A model generated the notes under the pieces. The model made no database searches. It was not told the DNA's origin and saw nothing but the letters and a program-made list of their open reading frames with translations. The translations under genes were made by a program, and so were the position numbers. A stretch of 64,000 bases of DNA. Origin: Larkinella knui (lineage in GTDB: Bacteria > Bacteroidota > Bacteroidia > Cytophagales > Spirosomataceae). The DNA is taken from contig NZ_RQJP01000002.1 in the NCBI RefSeq assembly GCF_003858645.1, forward strand, positions 992,001 to 1,056,000, given 5' to 3'. Of this stretch, positions 26,231-35,836 are shown piece by piece (positions within the stretch are counted from its first letter, which is position 1; each line of letters begins with the position of its first letter).

Positions 26231-28237
26231 TTATTTTTTCGGAAACAGCCGGAGCAGAACCACCCCGTGGTGCCGAATCTCCGTTTTAAATGACGTTTCA
26301 ACCACGCCAAGAGTCTTTTGCCGCCATACATCCCGCAACCGGTAGTGACCGTTCAGCCCCACATTGGCCAGATCAAACGTGAACGATTTGGCGGTTTCAT
26401 CACCCCAGCGGAAATACGATTCGGGCGTTTTACCAAAATCACCGATGTTGAACAGGCCGACGGCAAACGAGCCGTCTTCCAGCGGTTTGAGCCAGATTTG
26501 TACCCCATTTTCTTCCCGCAAGAGCCTCGCCGATTTGCCCAACGGGTCCTGATCAATCTCGATCACCTCGTCGTTGGTCAACAAGTTCAGCGTGAACGCA
26601 TCGAGCTGTTCGATGGGGCAACCGATGAGCAAAGGCGCTGACAGTAAGCTAAATAAGCTCACGTGGCTGTATTGCTCGTCGGGTGTCAGGCGCGTGGGAT
26701 GCAGTTGCGTTCCGGTGGTGACATTGCCCAGAATCATCATATCGGGGTCGTTCCAGTGGCCGGGGCCAGCGTACGGGGCCCACTTGTCCAAGGTGAAAGC
26801 GGACACATACAGGCTGTTCCAACTGTCGCGAATGTCGGGGCCGGTCCGGTAGCTATTCGTCAATCGCACCCAGTCGGTGACGCTGGCAAACGGGGCGGAA
26901 TTGGAAATGCTGTAGAAAATATCCCGGCCCGAATTCTTCAACGCTACCGACATCCGCTCGGCCGAAGGCACGTCGATCCGCCAGTCGTATTTCAGGTAAT
27001 CGATGCCCCACTCGGCCAGTTGCCGGGCATCCTGGGTTTCAAACCGGTAGTTGCCAACGTAACGGAAAGCCCGCTTGTTGGCCTGAATGGAATCGGGAAA
27101 ACCGCCGTCTTTCAAGTTGGAAGAACCACCGACGTAGCCCGCGTAACTCGTGATCATGGGCGTCGAGTAAACCCCGACTTTCAGCCCCAACCTGTGGATG
27201 AAATCGACCATTTCCCGGAATTTCGGAAACTTTTCATTCGGCTGAATGGCGTTGAATTTTCCTCCGCGCTGGCCCTGCCAGGCATCGTCGATGTTGATAT
27301 ACGTCCAGCCGTGCTGGCTCAATCCCATCCTGACCATCGCCTTGGCGGAAGCAATTACCTTTTCCCGGTCGATGTTTCGGGCCCACGAATTCCAGCCGTT
27401 CCAGCCAATCGGGGGCGTCAGCGCAATCGCATCGCCAATCTTCAGGTTCAGGTTTTGGGTTGCCTGGCCAAAGGCATTTCTGGCGGTCAGTGTCACTTTA
27501 TAAGTCCCGCGCTGTACCACTTTTCCCGTAATAAGGCCCGTCTGTACATCCAGCGAAAGCCCCGCCGGTAATCCTTTGGCCGAAAACCGCATGGGTCGTT
27601 CGCCCGTGGCCGCGATGGTATACAAAACCGGGTTGCCGGGCGTGGCTCCGAACACCCGGGCGGAGTTGATTTTAGGCGTTTTTGGCGTTGGCGGAGTCAG
27701 GATGTAGCGTTCATCGGTATTGGGAATGGTTTGTGGAAGGTAATTATCCCGCACGACCAGCCGCGCGTTGGCCCAGTTGGAATACACTTTCGTGCGCCCC
27801 GCATCATCGACTTTCACCAGAAGGCCCAGCCGTTTAATGCCGTTCAACGGCACAGCGACGTTCTTTGGTTCGTCGCCAAGCCGCATGTCACCGCTGTCAA
27901 ACAGGATTTTCCGGTCGCCAATGACGTAAAACCGGTGGGGCAATTCCTTTATCCCTTTGTCGTCTACGCCCACCAAAGCGGTGAATTCGGTGGCTTTTCC
28001 ATCCAGAAAGAACGCCAGAATGCTGGTCGCATTCACGCCGACGCCCCGGTTAAAATACGTCCCGTGCATCACGATGGAATCCCCGGCGGCCGTTGTTTTG
28101 GGTAATACCGCCGGAATACCTTCCGAAAACGATTTGGTCGGCAAATCATCCAGCCAGAGGCTGCTGGTGGTCTGGGAAAAGGCCACCGTGGCGGAATAAA
28201 AAAAACAGATCACCAGCCTTGCCAGTCGCTTCGTCAT
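26231..28237 (-). CDS. GH27 alpha-galactosidase with NPCBM domain, copy B
   Basis: A 668-residue paralog of the next gene with the same modules: signal peptide ending near AFSQ, NPCBM (about 22-165), putative-Ig module (about 188-266), GH27 barrel and C-terminal sandwich. Nucleophile Asp418 (YLKYDW) and acid/base Asp468 (RTGPDIRDSW) are intact, so both copies should be active. Differences concentrate in the N-terminal modules and in loops of the barrel, where binding specificity would change. The gene starts 18 nt after the SusD stop, inside the polysaccharide locus. Confidence 0.93.
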   Translation of the reverse strand: MTKRLARLVICFFYSATVAFSQTTSSLWLDDLPTKSFSEGIPAVLPKTTAAGDSIVMHGTYFNRGVGVNATSILAFFLDGKATEFTALVGVDDKGIKELPHRFYVIGDRKILFDSGDMRLGDEPKNVAVPLNGIKRLGLLVKVDDAGRTKVYSNWANARLVVRDNYLPQTIPNTDERYILTPPTPKTPKINSARVFGATPGNPVLYTIAATGERPMRFSAKGLPAGLSLDVQTGLITGKVVQRGTYKVTLTARNAFGQATQNLNLKIGDAIALTPPIGWNGWNSWARNIDREKVIASAKAMVRMGLSQHGWTYINIDDAWQGQRGGKFNAIQPNEKFPKFREMVDFIHRLGLKVGVYSTPMITSYAGYVGGSSNLKDGGFPDSIQANKRAFRYVGNYRFETQDARQLAEWGIDYLKYDWRIDVPSAERMSVALKNSGRDIFYSISNSAPFASVTDWVRLTNSYRTGPDIRDSWNSLYVSAFTLDKWAPYAGPGHWNDPDMMILGNVTTGTQLHPTRLTPDEQYSHVSLFSLLSAPLLIGCPIEQLDAFTLNLLTNDEVIEIDQDPLGKSARLLREENGVQIWLKPLEDGSFAVGLFNIGDFGKTPESYFRWGDETAKSFTFDLANVGLNGHYRLRDVWRQKTLGVVETSFKTEIRHHGVVLLRLFPKK

Positions 28238-28255
28238 GCCCGTTTGTCGTTCGTT

Positions 28256-30133
28256 TCAATAGCCTTCATTCTGCTTCATGGCCGGGAAAGACAGGTCAAT
28301 CTCGCCCTGTGGAATGGGTCGTAAATAATGAATGTCTTTGATGGTATTGCTTTTGGCGGCCCAGGGATTGTATTTTTTCACCCGTTCGACCAGTTTGCCG
28401 GTCCGCTTCAGATCGAACCAGCGGGAATATTCGCCCATGAGTTCGCGCGCCCGTTCGTCCAGAATCAGGTCGATCGAGATGGTAGCCGCCGTAGCCCGGT
28501 ACGATACCGTTTCCAGCGACTTCACATTTCCGGGCTCTTTGGCGCACAGGGGATCGCCCCCTTTTTTGACCAAAGCCCGGTCCAGCACCTTGTTGTAATA
28601 GACTTCAGCACCGCCCAGCTTTCCGTTTTTCGCGCCTTTGACAATGGCTTCGGCCGCAATCAGATACGCTTCGGCCGAGCGGAAAACCGCTTCGTTGAAG
28701 GTCCCAAACGCATCGCCGTAAGCAATACCGGGTTGCCAGAATTTCCACATCATCGGCTGGTCCGACGGAAAACCGCTCACGCTGACGGCGCTGCCATTCA
28801 CAAAACCGTACCCTCCGCTAAACTCGTCCAGATTGACCACCGAATAATTCCTTTTGCCGCCTAAATCAATACCGCGGTCGTTTAACGACGTGGCGGGTTT
28901 GTTCCAGGGGCGGAAATACACGACGGTATCCCCGGCTTTGATATCGATTTTCAGATTCGGGTTCACGACGGGCAGTGGTTTAAAACCGGCAACGGGCAAT
29001 AAGGCATAGCCAACCTCCACAAAATTATGGTCATAGCGCGAATCGTTTTCCGGATCGAACAGGCGGTACATGGCCGGATTGGTGATGTGTACCGGTTGAT
29101 GCCGGTTGTAATCCGATGTTCGGCCTTTGGTACCCGGATAGCCTTCTCCGCCCCCGCCAAAAACCGAATGCAGATTATTGCCCCCCGCCGGGTCGACGGT
29201 AAAAGCCGGGTCGGTTTTGTTGGTCAACACATCCGAATTGTACTGGACGGCAAAAACGATTTCGGGATTCTTATCATTCTGAGCCCCGGTATACTGTTTC
29301 AGCGGATTTTCGGAACGGGTCGGAAACAACTGGTTGTAGGCCGTCGCCAGCGGATAGGCCTCGATCACTTTATCGGCGTATTGCAGCGCCAGGTCGAAAT
29401 CGGCGGTTGAACCACCCAACGAACTTTTGAAATTCCAGCCCCGGGTCAGATACACCCGCGATATTAAAAACTGGGCCGCGCCTTTGGTAATCCGCCCATA
29501 ATTGGAAGCCGTTACCGGTAATTTCGCTTCCGCATCGAGCAAATCGTTGATAATCTGTTTGTAAATCTCCGCCGAAGGAACCCGGATGGCTTCCTTGCTC
29601 GGGCTTAGCGATTCGGTCAGCGGCATCGGGACATCACCCCACTGCTGAACCAGGTAGAAATAGGACAACGCCCGCAGGAATTTGGCTTCCGAAAGCCGTG
29701 TCTCTTTGAGCGCAGCGGCCATGGTGGTGATGCCGTCGGCCCGGCTAATGGCCGTATTGGTTCGGGCAATTTCGGCGTATAACAAGGTCCAGAGGCTTTG
29801 CAATTCGCCCAGCGTCGCGTTTAAACGCACATCGTACTGTTCCAGAGGGCCGCCCGTTACCGCCGGCGTGGCAAACTTCGGATCGCCGAAACCGCTCTGC
29901 GAAAAAATATCGGTTCCGTTCAGAACCAGCGCCCGGTTCTGGTGGATATTTCGCAGCAGGGAATAACAGGACCGGACCAGATCCTCGAATCCGGCTTCTG
30001 TTTTATAATATACGTCGGTGGTCAGGGTCGTCACCGGTTTTTCAACCAGAAAATCGTCTTTACAACCGGCAGCAACCAGGCCGATAAAAGCCACGGCGAA
30101 GGCAGAATAACGCATCGGTAAGAATGATTTCAT
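28256..30133 (-). CDS. SusD/RagB-family surface glycan-binding lipoprotein
   Basis: A 625-residue lipoprotein with lipobox VAAGC (Cys24). The N-terminus DDFLVEKPVTTLTTDVYYKTEAGFEDLVRSCYSLLRNI and the C-terminal DLILDERARELMGEYSRWFDLKRTGKL ... NPWAAKSNTIKDIHYLRPIPQGEI are textbook SusD/RagB sequences. It pairs with the SusC gene 24 nt upstream to form the outer-membrane importer, and leads into the GH27 genes. At 625 residues it is longer than the average SusD, with an extra loop region around 290-400. Confidence 0.96.
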   Translation of the reverse strand: MKSFLPMRYSAFAVAFIGLVAAGCKDDFLVEKPVTTLTTDVYYKTEAGFEDLVRSCYSLLRNIHQNRALVLNGTDIFSQSGFGDPKFATPAVTGGPLEQYDVRLNATLGELQSLWTLLYAEIARTNTAISRADGITTMAAALKETRLSEAKFLRALSYFYLVQQWGDVPMPLTESLSPSKEAIRVPSAEIYKQIINDLLDAEAKLPVTASNYGRITKGAAQFLISRVYLTRGWNFKSSLGGSTADFDLALQYADKVIEAYPLATAYNQLFPTRSENPLKQYTGAQNDKNPEIVFAVQYNSDVLTNKTDPAFTVDPAGGNNLHSVFGGGGEGYPGTKGRTSDYNRHQPVHITNPAMYRLFDPENDSRYDHNFVEVGYALLPVAGFKPLPVVNPNLKIDIKAGDTVVYFRPWNKPATSLNDRGIDLGGKRNYSVVNLDEFSGGYGFVNGSAVSVSGFPSDQPMMWKFWQPGIAYGDAFGTFNEAVFRSAEAYLIAAEAIVKGAKNGKLGGAEVYYNKVLDRALVKKGGDPLCAKEPGNVKSLETVSYRATAATISIDLILDERARELMGEYSRWFDLKRTGKLVERVKKYNPWAAKSNTIKDIHYLRPIPQGEIDLSFPAMKQNEGY

Positions 30134-30157
30134 TCGGATAATTCGTTGAATTCGGGG

Positions 30158-33100
30158 TTAGAAACTGATATTTACGCCCACGGTGTACGTCATCGACGGC
30201 ACGTCGTCCTGATAAATCGCCGAGTTAAATTCGGGGTCAAAACCGGTAAATTTGGTGAACACAAACGGGTTGATGACCTGCGCATACAGGCGGGCATTGG
30301 CCAGTTTCCAGTTCGACATCAATCCTTTCGGCAGGGTGTAACCAACAGTGATGTCGGAAATCCGTAAAAAGCTGGCATCCTGGTAGTTGATGGCGTTCCG
30401 GTAGGGATTGGCGGCCACAACACCGAAATAGGTGTTCGACGGATTGTCGCTCCGCCAGTAGTCCAGCGAAGCCAGTTTGTTATACCGGGTGCCGCTTATT
30501 TCACCGAAGGTTCCGGCCAGGGTGTTGTTGTAATACTGAACGCCATTGCGGTAATACAGGAAGAAGGACAAGTCCAGATTTTTGAATTTGAAGCGGTTGG
30601 TAACGCCCAGAATCCAGTTTGGCAGTTGCGTTCCGAGCACCATCCGGTCGTCGATGGCATCGGTCGACGAAATAACGCCGTCGTTGTTCCTGTCGACCAC
30701 GCGCACCGAGCCGGGAACCTGTTTGTATTTGGTCGCAGCTTCCTGCTCCGCCGTTTGCCAGATGCCATCAAACTTATAATCGAAATTCGACCGGATCGGG
30801 TAGCCGACGAAGAGTTTGTTGCCTTTGTCAACCGTCTGTCCATCGCCGTATAACTGGAGCAGTTTGTTGCGGTTTCGGGTGAACGCGAAGGTGCTGTTCC
30901 AGCTAAAATCGTTCCTGGCGACGTTGACCGTATTCAGCGTCAGTTCGACGCCTTTGTTCTCAATCTGCCCCACATTGGCAATCACCTGCGAAAAACCGGT
31001 CGCTGTCGGAATCTTCTGGTTCAGAATCAGATCTTTTGTTTTCCGGTTATAGAGCTCCAGCGAAGCCGAAATCCGGTTTTTGAAGAAGCCGAAGTCCAGA
31101 CCCAGGTTGTATTCCGTGCTCCGTTCCCATCGCAAATCCTTGTTGGCCAGATTGGCGGGCGCAAACCCGTAGGCCGCCGTGCCGTCGAAATCATACCCGG
31201 TATTGAGCAGACCGGCCTGGGTGCTGTACGGGTTGACCGTCGAGTTGCCCACCTGACCATAACTCAGGCGCAGTTTCAGGTTCGAAAACACGTTGAGATT
31301 CGTAATAAAAGCTTCATCGCCCAACCGCCAGGCCAACGCCACCGACGGAAAAAACGCCCATTTGTTGCCTTCCGAAAGCTGGGAAGCGCCGTCCGACCGG
31401 CCCGTTACCGTCACTAAATACCGGTCGTTGTAGGAATAATTGACCCGGCCCATAAACGAAAGCAGCGAACGTTCCACCAGCGAACTGTTGATTCCCGTCA
31501 CCGTACCGGTATTTAACGCATACCAATCCGAATCGTAGGGCAGGTCCTTTGCTGCAATCTGATACGCTTCGTTCCGCTGGTAAAAGGCGCTTTGCAAACC
31601 CGTTACGCCGAATTTATGCCTTCCCAGTTCCAGATTATAATTGACGATATTATCCAGCGTGTAATTGCCCTGCGTCCGATTGTCAAACTGCGCCCGGGGC
31701 TTGGCCCCAATCTGGGATTTTGACCACTGGCCCCGAAAATCACCCACCCGCTCGGAGCCATAGGATGCGGAAAGCGACGAACGAATGCTTAACCCTTTGA
31801 CGGGCGTGAACTCCACATAGCCATTGCTCATCACCGTCAGGTTGGTGGTCTGCAGTTTCGAGGTTTTAGGGTCGACATCGGCCAGCGGATTAGGGACCTG
31901 CTTGTCGTTGATCCCCATCCAGAACGCGTAGCCGTCGATGTTGAAATCACCATTTTCCGACGGATTGGCAAGGTCGCTAAAATAGGCCGTTCCCGTCGGA
32001 CGCGCCCGGTAAGCGCCCCGCAGCGATTCCTGAGAACCCACATTCTGGTTACTGTAGGTTAAATACGAGGTAAATCCTACCTTGAAAAGACGGCCCAGTT
32101 TACTGTCCAGCCCAGCATTCAGGTTATACCGTTTGTAGCCCGTGTACAACACGTTGCCGTTCTCGTTTAAATACCCGCCCGAAAACCGGTAAGTTGTTTT
32201 CTCACTGCCTCCGGCCACACTAAGGTTGTGGCTCGTTTGCAGCGCGGGCTTCGTAATTAAATCCACCCAATCGGCCGTTTTCCCCGCCTGAATATTCGCC
32301 ATTTCGGCCGCCGTAAAGGTAGCGCCGGTAGCACCTTCCAGCACCCGGTCGGTATAAACCGCTTTGTAAAACTGCTCGCTCGACATCAGTTTAGGAATGT
32401 GGGCGGGCGCTTTTACGCCGACATAGCTATCATAACTCACGCGCGGTTTACCGGAAATGCCTTTTTTGGTCGTGACAATAATAACCCCGTTGGCACCACG
32501 GGCGCCATAAATGGCCGTCGAAGAAGCATCTTTCAGGATGTCCATCGACTGGATGTCATTGGGATTGAGGTTGTTAAGATTGCCGCCCATCAACCCGTCG
32601 ATCACCACCAGCGGTTCGGTGGAATTGTTGATGGTATTTTCGCCCCGAATGGAGATGTTGTACCCAGCCCCCGGTTTATTACTCGATTTGGTGACGGTTG
32701 CTCCGGCGACCTGCCCCTGAATGGCTTTGGATGCCATTACCGGGTTGGCCCGGACAATGTCTCTGGTTTGCACCGATGCGACGGCACCGGTCAGATCCGT
32801 CTTTTTAATTTCGCCGTACCCAACCACAACGACTTCTTCCAACTGCTTTAAATCCGTTTTTAAAACGACATCGAAAACCGTGCGGTTACCCACTGGCAAT
32901 TCCTGGGTTTCGTAGCCAATAAAACTCATGATCAACACTGAACTTTCATTGGGTACCGACAGCGAAAATTTCCCTTGAACATCGGTCGTTGCCCCCCGGT
33001 TAAGGCCTTTAATAATAACACTGGCGCCAATAATGGCTTCGCCTTTATCATCGGTAATGCTTCCTTTAACGGGTATATCCAACGGAGCCGCTACCTTAAA

Positions 33101-33499
33101 CCGCTCCGTATTTTCCTGAATCAAATCCGTTTTTTCTTCCAGCCTGTTCAGAACGATCTGTTTCCCCAGAATCCGATAGCCTATCTGAAGTGGAGTAAGC
33201 ACATTTTGCAACACTTCACCCAATGGTAAATTATCAATTGTGATGTTTAGTTTTTGTGCTGATTTTAGCAAATCAGGATTATAAACAAACCGTATCCTGG
33301 CGCTCTTTTCGATTTCAATCAATACTTTTTTAATGGACTGGTTTTCAACCTTGAAGCTGATCCTTTTCATTAGAATTTCCTGAGAATCGATGTCGCTCGC
33401 CAACGCGTTGTCAATCAACCCGAATAAAATTAAAAGGTAACAACCAAGTATTTGCAGGAAAACAAACTTCGTTCCGCAAGTTCGTAACTGTATTTTCAT
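30158..33499 (-). CDS. SusC-family TonB-dependent transducer with STN domain
   Basis: A 1113-residue outer-membrane transporter. Order: signal sequence (to about 35); STN domain (about 46-118, FKVENQSIKKVLIEIEK ... IRFVYNPDLL), which contacts an inner-membrane FecR protein; carboxypeptidase-regulatory-like beta domain (about 142-214); TonB-box-like EEVVVVGYG (221-229); plug; 22-strand barrel ending in VGVNISF. The STN domain and the FecR and sigma genes just upstream show that substrate binding is signalled to transcription, as in FecA-type and mucin-glycan systems of Bacteroides. Confidence 0.96.
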   Translation of the reverse strand: MKIQLRTCGTKFVFLQILGCYLLILFGLIDNALASDIDSQEILMKRISFKVENQSIKKVLIEIEKSARIRFVYNPDLLKSAQKLNITIDNLPLGEVLQNVLTPLQIGYRILGKQIVLNRLEEKTDLIQENTERFKVAAPLDIPVKGSITDDKGEAIIGASVIIKGLNRGATTDVQGKFSLSVPNESSVLIMSFIGYETQELPVGNRTVFDVVLKTDLKQLEEVVVVGYGEIKKTDLTGAVASVQTRDIVRANPVMASKAIQGQVAGATVTKSSNKPGAGYNISIRGENTINNSTEPLVVIDGLMGGNLNNLNPNDIQSMDILKDASSTAIYGARGANGVIIVTTKKGISGKPRVSYDSYVGVKAPAHIPKLMSSEQFYKAVYTDRVLEGATGATFTAAEMANIQAGKTADWVDLITKPALQTSHNLSVAGGSEKTTYRFSGGYLNENGNVLYTGYKRYNLNAGLDSKLGRLFKVGFTSYLTYSNQNVGSQESLRGAYRARPTGTAYFSDLANPSENGDFNIDGYAFWMGINDKQVPNPLADVDPKTSKLQTTNLTVMSNGYVEFTPVKGLSIRSSLSASYGSERVGDFRGQWSKSQIGAKPRAQFDNRTQGNYTLDNIVNYNLELGRHKFGVTGLQSAFYQRNEAYQIAAKDLPYDSDWYALNTGTVTGINSSLVERSLLSFMGRVNYSYNDRYLVTVTGRSDGASQLSEGNKWAFFPSVALAWRLGDEAFITNLNVFSNLKLRLSYGQVGNSTVNPYSTQAGLLNTGYDFDGTAAYGFAPANLANKDLRWERSTEYNLGLDFGFFKNRISASLELYNRKTKDLILNQKIPTATGFSQVIANVGQIENKGVELTLNTVNVARNDFSWNSTFAFTRNRNKLLQLYGDGQTVDKGNKLFVGYPIRSNFDYKFDGIWQTAEQEAATKYKQVPGSVRVVDRNNDGVISSTDAIDDRMVLGTQLPNWILGVTNRFKFKNLDLSFFLYYRNGVQYYNNTLAGTFGEISGTRYNKLASLDYWRSDNPSNTYFGVVAANPYRNAINYQDASFLRISDITVGYTLPKGLMSNWKLANARLYAQVINPFVFTKFTGFDPEFNSAIYQDDVPSMTYTVGVNISF

Positions 33500-33566
33500 C
33501 GGGCTTAGTGGTTAATTACTGGTAAAGAATAAGTAAGACAGGCAAAAAAGAAGAACTTCCGGTATT

Positions 33567-34649
33567 TTATTTACATCCAGCCGATTCAATGATGGTTTTT
33601 CCGTCGCTTTCCACGTAATGAGCTTCGAGTGCGATACAGATCAATTCAATTTTATCGAGTAAAGGTTCATCCGACAAATGCGCCGTCAGCCTGCACTTTG
33701 ATAATCGGGCGGTATTATAAACAATCTGAATATGATAAACTTTCTTTAACGTTTCCAGGATATAAATAGCGGGAGCTTCGTCAAAATCAAACGACAATTT
33801 CTGAATCGGTAGTTGAAGCGTTTCCTTACTCGCCTGCAACGGTTCAGTAAGAGCGTATTCATTCTGATCAATCGTGACACGTTCATTTTCCTGTAAGACC
33901 AGGCCATTTAGCGTCTTGTCAGTCAGTTTATGTTGTTTGTTCCGATCGTTGTGCATAAAAACCGCTACTTTCCCTGTTTTAACAATCACTTCCGACGCGT
34001 AAGCTTGCGACTTCACAAAAAAACTGGTACCTAAAACTTTGGTAATCAGTCCATCTGCGTAGACAAAAAATGGAACGTTTGAATTTTTCTGCACTTCAAA
34101 AAACGCTTCGCCCGACAAGATAACCTCTCTCGTTTGTTTGTTAAATTGTTTAGGTGAGTAGCTTATTTTGCTTTTAGGTTGTAGAAGTACGGAGCTTCGG
34201 TCGGGCAGGTTAACCAGGATGGGCGCGGTCGTTACATTTTCTTTTTCGTAAATTTCACCGGTTTCTTTCCGTACGGCATCAATGCGGTTTTTGTAGCCAA
34301 CAAGAGACGGAGTTGAAAATTTACGCCAGCCAATTAAAAAAAATATTAAAATGACAGCCGCTACGGAAAACCATTTAAAGATAAAATTGAAACTTATGCG
34401 CTTAATCGGGATACGGACAGCATCGTCTTCACCAATGGAAGCATTTATCTTTTTATAAATAGTTGCCAGACCCAATTCAGTATCGAAATTATATTGCGGA
34501 TGCTGCGCTTCCCATTCGTCCAGATACTGATGAAAAAGGTCGCGGTTACCTTGGTCAATAAGCCACTCTTCGATCATTTTCCGCTGTATCGAGGTGCTTT
34601 TATCATCAAAATAATCGAAGATAATTTTCTTTATCAATGAAGGTTCCAT
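33567..34649 (-). CDS. FecR-family anti-sigma factor
   Basis: A 360-residue inner-membrane protein: cytosolic N-terminal sigma-binding helix region (MEPSLIKKIIFDYFDDKSTSIQRKMIEEWL), a single membrane helix (about 90-108), a periplasmic FecR domain (TTAPILVNLPDRSSVLLQPKSKISYSPKQF ... REVILSGEAFFEVQ) and a C-terminal DUF4974/STN-like part. It should hold the ECF sigma factor inactive until signalled by the SusC STN domain. An in-frame Met seven codons earlier (34670) is possible and would leave 9 nt after the sigma stop codon. Confidence 0.93.
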   Translation of the reverse strand: MEPSLIKKIIFDYFDDKSTSIQRKMIEEWLIDQGNRDLFHQYLDEWEAQHPQYNFDTELGLATIYKKINASIGEDDAVRIPIKRISFNFIFKWFSVAAVILIFFLIGWRKFSTPSLVGYKNRIDAVRKETGEIYEKENVTTAPILVNLPDRSSVLLQPKSKISYSPKQFNKQTREVILSGEAFFEVQKNSNVPFFVYADGLITKVLGTSFFVKSQAYASEVIVKTGKVAVFMHNDRNKQHKLTDKTLNGLVLQENERVTIDQNEYALTEPLQASKETLQLPIQKLSFDFDEAPAIYILETLKKVYHIQIVYNTARLSKCRLTAHLSDEPLLDKIELICIALEAHYVESDGKTIIESAGCK

Positions 34650-34679
34650 CTTAATGCTTTTAACAAACAACAGGTAGTG

Positions 34680-35354
34680 TCAATAGGAGAAAATAAACAT
34701 TAAGAATAAATTAAGTAGATACTCCTGTTTCAGCTCTTCTCGTATCTTCGATAAAGCCCGGCTTATCAATCGTTCTACGGCACTGACTGTCAATTCCATT
34801 TCCGCAGCAACTTCGCTATATTTTTTCCCTTCCAATCTATTTAATTGAAACGCTTTCCTTGATTGTTTTGGTAAACGCTGAATAGCAGCTTCCAGCTTCC
34901 GGCTAAGCTCGTGATAGTGTAAAATTTCATCGGGTTGTAACACAGAAAAGTTATCACCATAACCGGCATCTTCATTCTCGGAATCTAAATTTTCGTTGCG
35001 GTTTAGTTCGAGCTTAATGTAATTATAAGCTCTATTTTTTACCGACGTATATAAATAGGAGCTATACGATGTGGTGATGGTTTCGTAAACCCGGTTATTC
35101 CAGAAGTTAGTAAATACTTCAGCAACAATATCCTCGGCTATTTCTTTAGAATACACATAGCGAATGGCGTGGTTGCATAGATTAGTATAGTATTTCCTAA
35201 AAAGTAGCTCGAACCCCGTTTTGGGGGTAGCCGTAAAATAGTTCTGGATAAAATAGTCTTCGGAAATAACCTTTGTTTCCTCAGAATCTTTCGAAATCCG
35301 AAGTTTATGGCTATTCGACTGAAAACTCGCTATTTTCTGCTCGTCAGGTTTCAT
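34680..35354 (-). CDS. ECF RNA polymerase sigma factor
   Basis: A 224-residue sigma-70 family ECF factor of the Bacteroidota expansion type. Region 2 is FRKYYTNLCNHAIRYVYSKEIAEDIVAEVFTNFW and region 4 is AIQRLPKQSRKAFQLNRLEGKKYSEVAAEMELTVSAVERLISRALSKIREEL. The C-terminus carries an unusual hydrophobic tail, EYLLNLFLMFIFSY. The N-terminal 30 residues are hydrophilic and non-conserved; a later start is possible. First gene of the polysaccharide locus, directly followed by its FecR anti-sigma. Confidence 0.94.
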   Translation of the reverse strand: MKPDEQKIASFQSNSHKLRISKDSEETKVISEDYFIQNYFTATPKTGFELLFRKYYTNLCNHAIRYVYSKEIAEDIVAEVFTNFWNNRVYETITTSYSSYLYTSVKNRAYNYIKLELNRNENLDSENEDAGYGDNFSVLQPDEILHYHELSRKLEAAIQRLPKQSRKAFQLNRLEGKKYSEVAAEMELTVSAVERLISRALSKIREELKQEYLLNLFLMFIFSY

Positions 35355-35836
35355 CGTTCCGGTAGGCTTGAGCGGTTAGGCACTGGTATCACAACGGTGT
35401 TCAACTACTTGATGAGTTGTGGATCAATTCGTTAAGCCTACGTAAGAGCAGGAGATTCGGGAATGGCCGTACGTTGAGAAGTAAAATATTCTAATTCAAA
35501 GACAAAGTTTTGTTATTTCACCCCACATTAAAAAAATATTTCTTTTTAATCCTAAAAAGACGCGTCTGGCAGCACCCATACCGCCAAAACAGAACTACCT
35601 CGCAGTGAGCGGCTTAGGCCGTCATTTCCCGTCTGGTGAAACGTCAAAAATTAGTGCAGGCAGTTACTGGACCCGAGAGAAACCGTAGGTCAGAAAGGAA
35701 ATGCGAAAAATGGATTAGTCGAATCCCCATCGGTAGCAGCACGTCGCCAATGGGATACACGTCGGCCAGGCATCGCCGATGCGGTCATTACGCCGATCGG
35801 TTTGCCGGAACGCAGCCGGTTTTTGAAAGCAATGCC
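35355..35836. other. Intergenic region between the polysaccharide locus and the kinase/cell-wall cluster
   Basis: About 480 bases with no supported gene; a 72-codon plus-strand frame at 35636-35854 has no recognisable features. An AT-rich hairpin (ATTAAAAA with TTTTTAAT, 35527-35550) lies in the half nearer the sigma gene. I saw no exact promoter match for either side. Confidence 0.5.

Noticed and set aside
26663-27571. Long plus-strand frames over the two GH27 genes
   Set aside because: Both GH27 copies give the same antisense frames because they are paralogs; the repetition reflects the duplication, not real genes.
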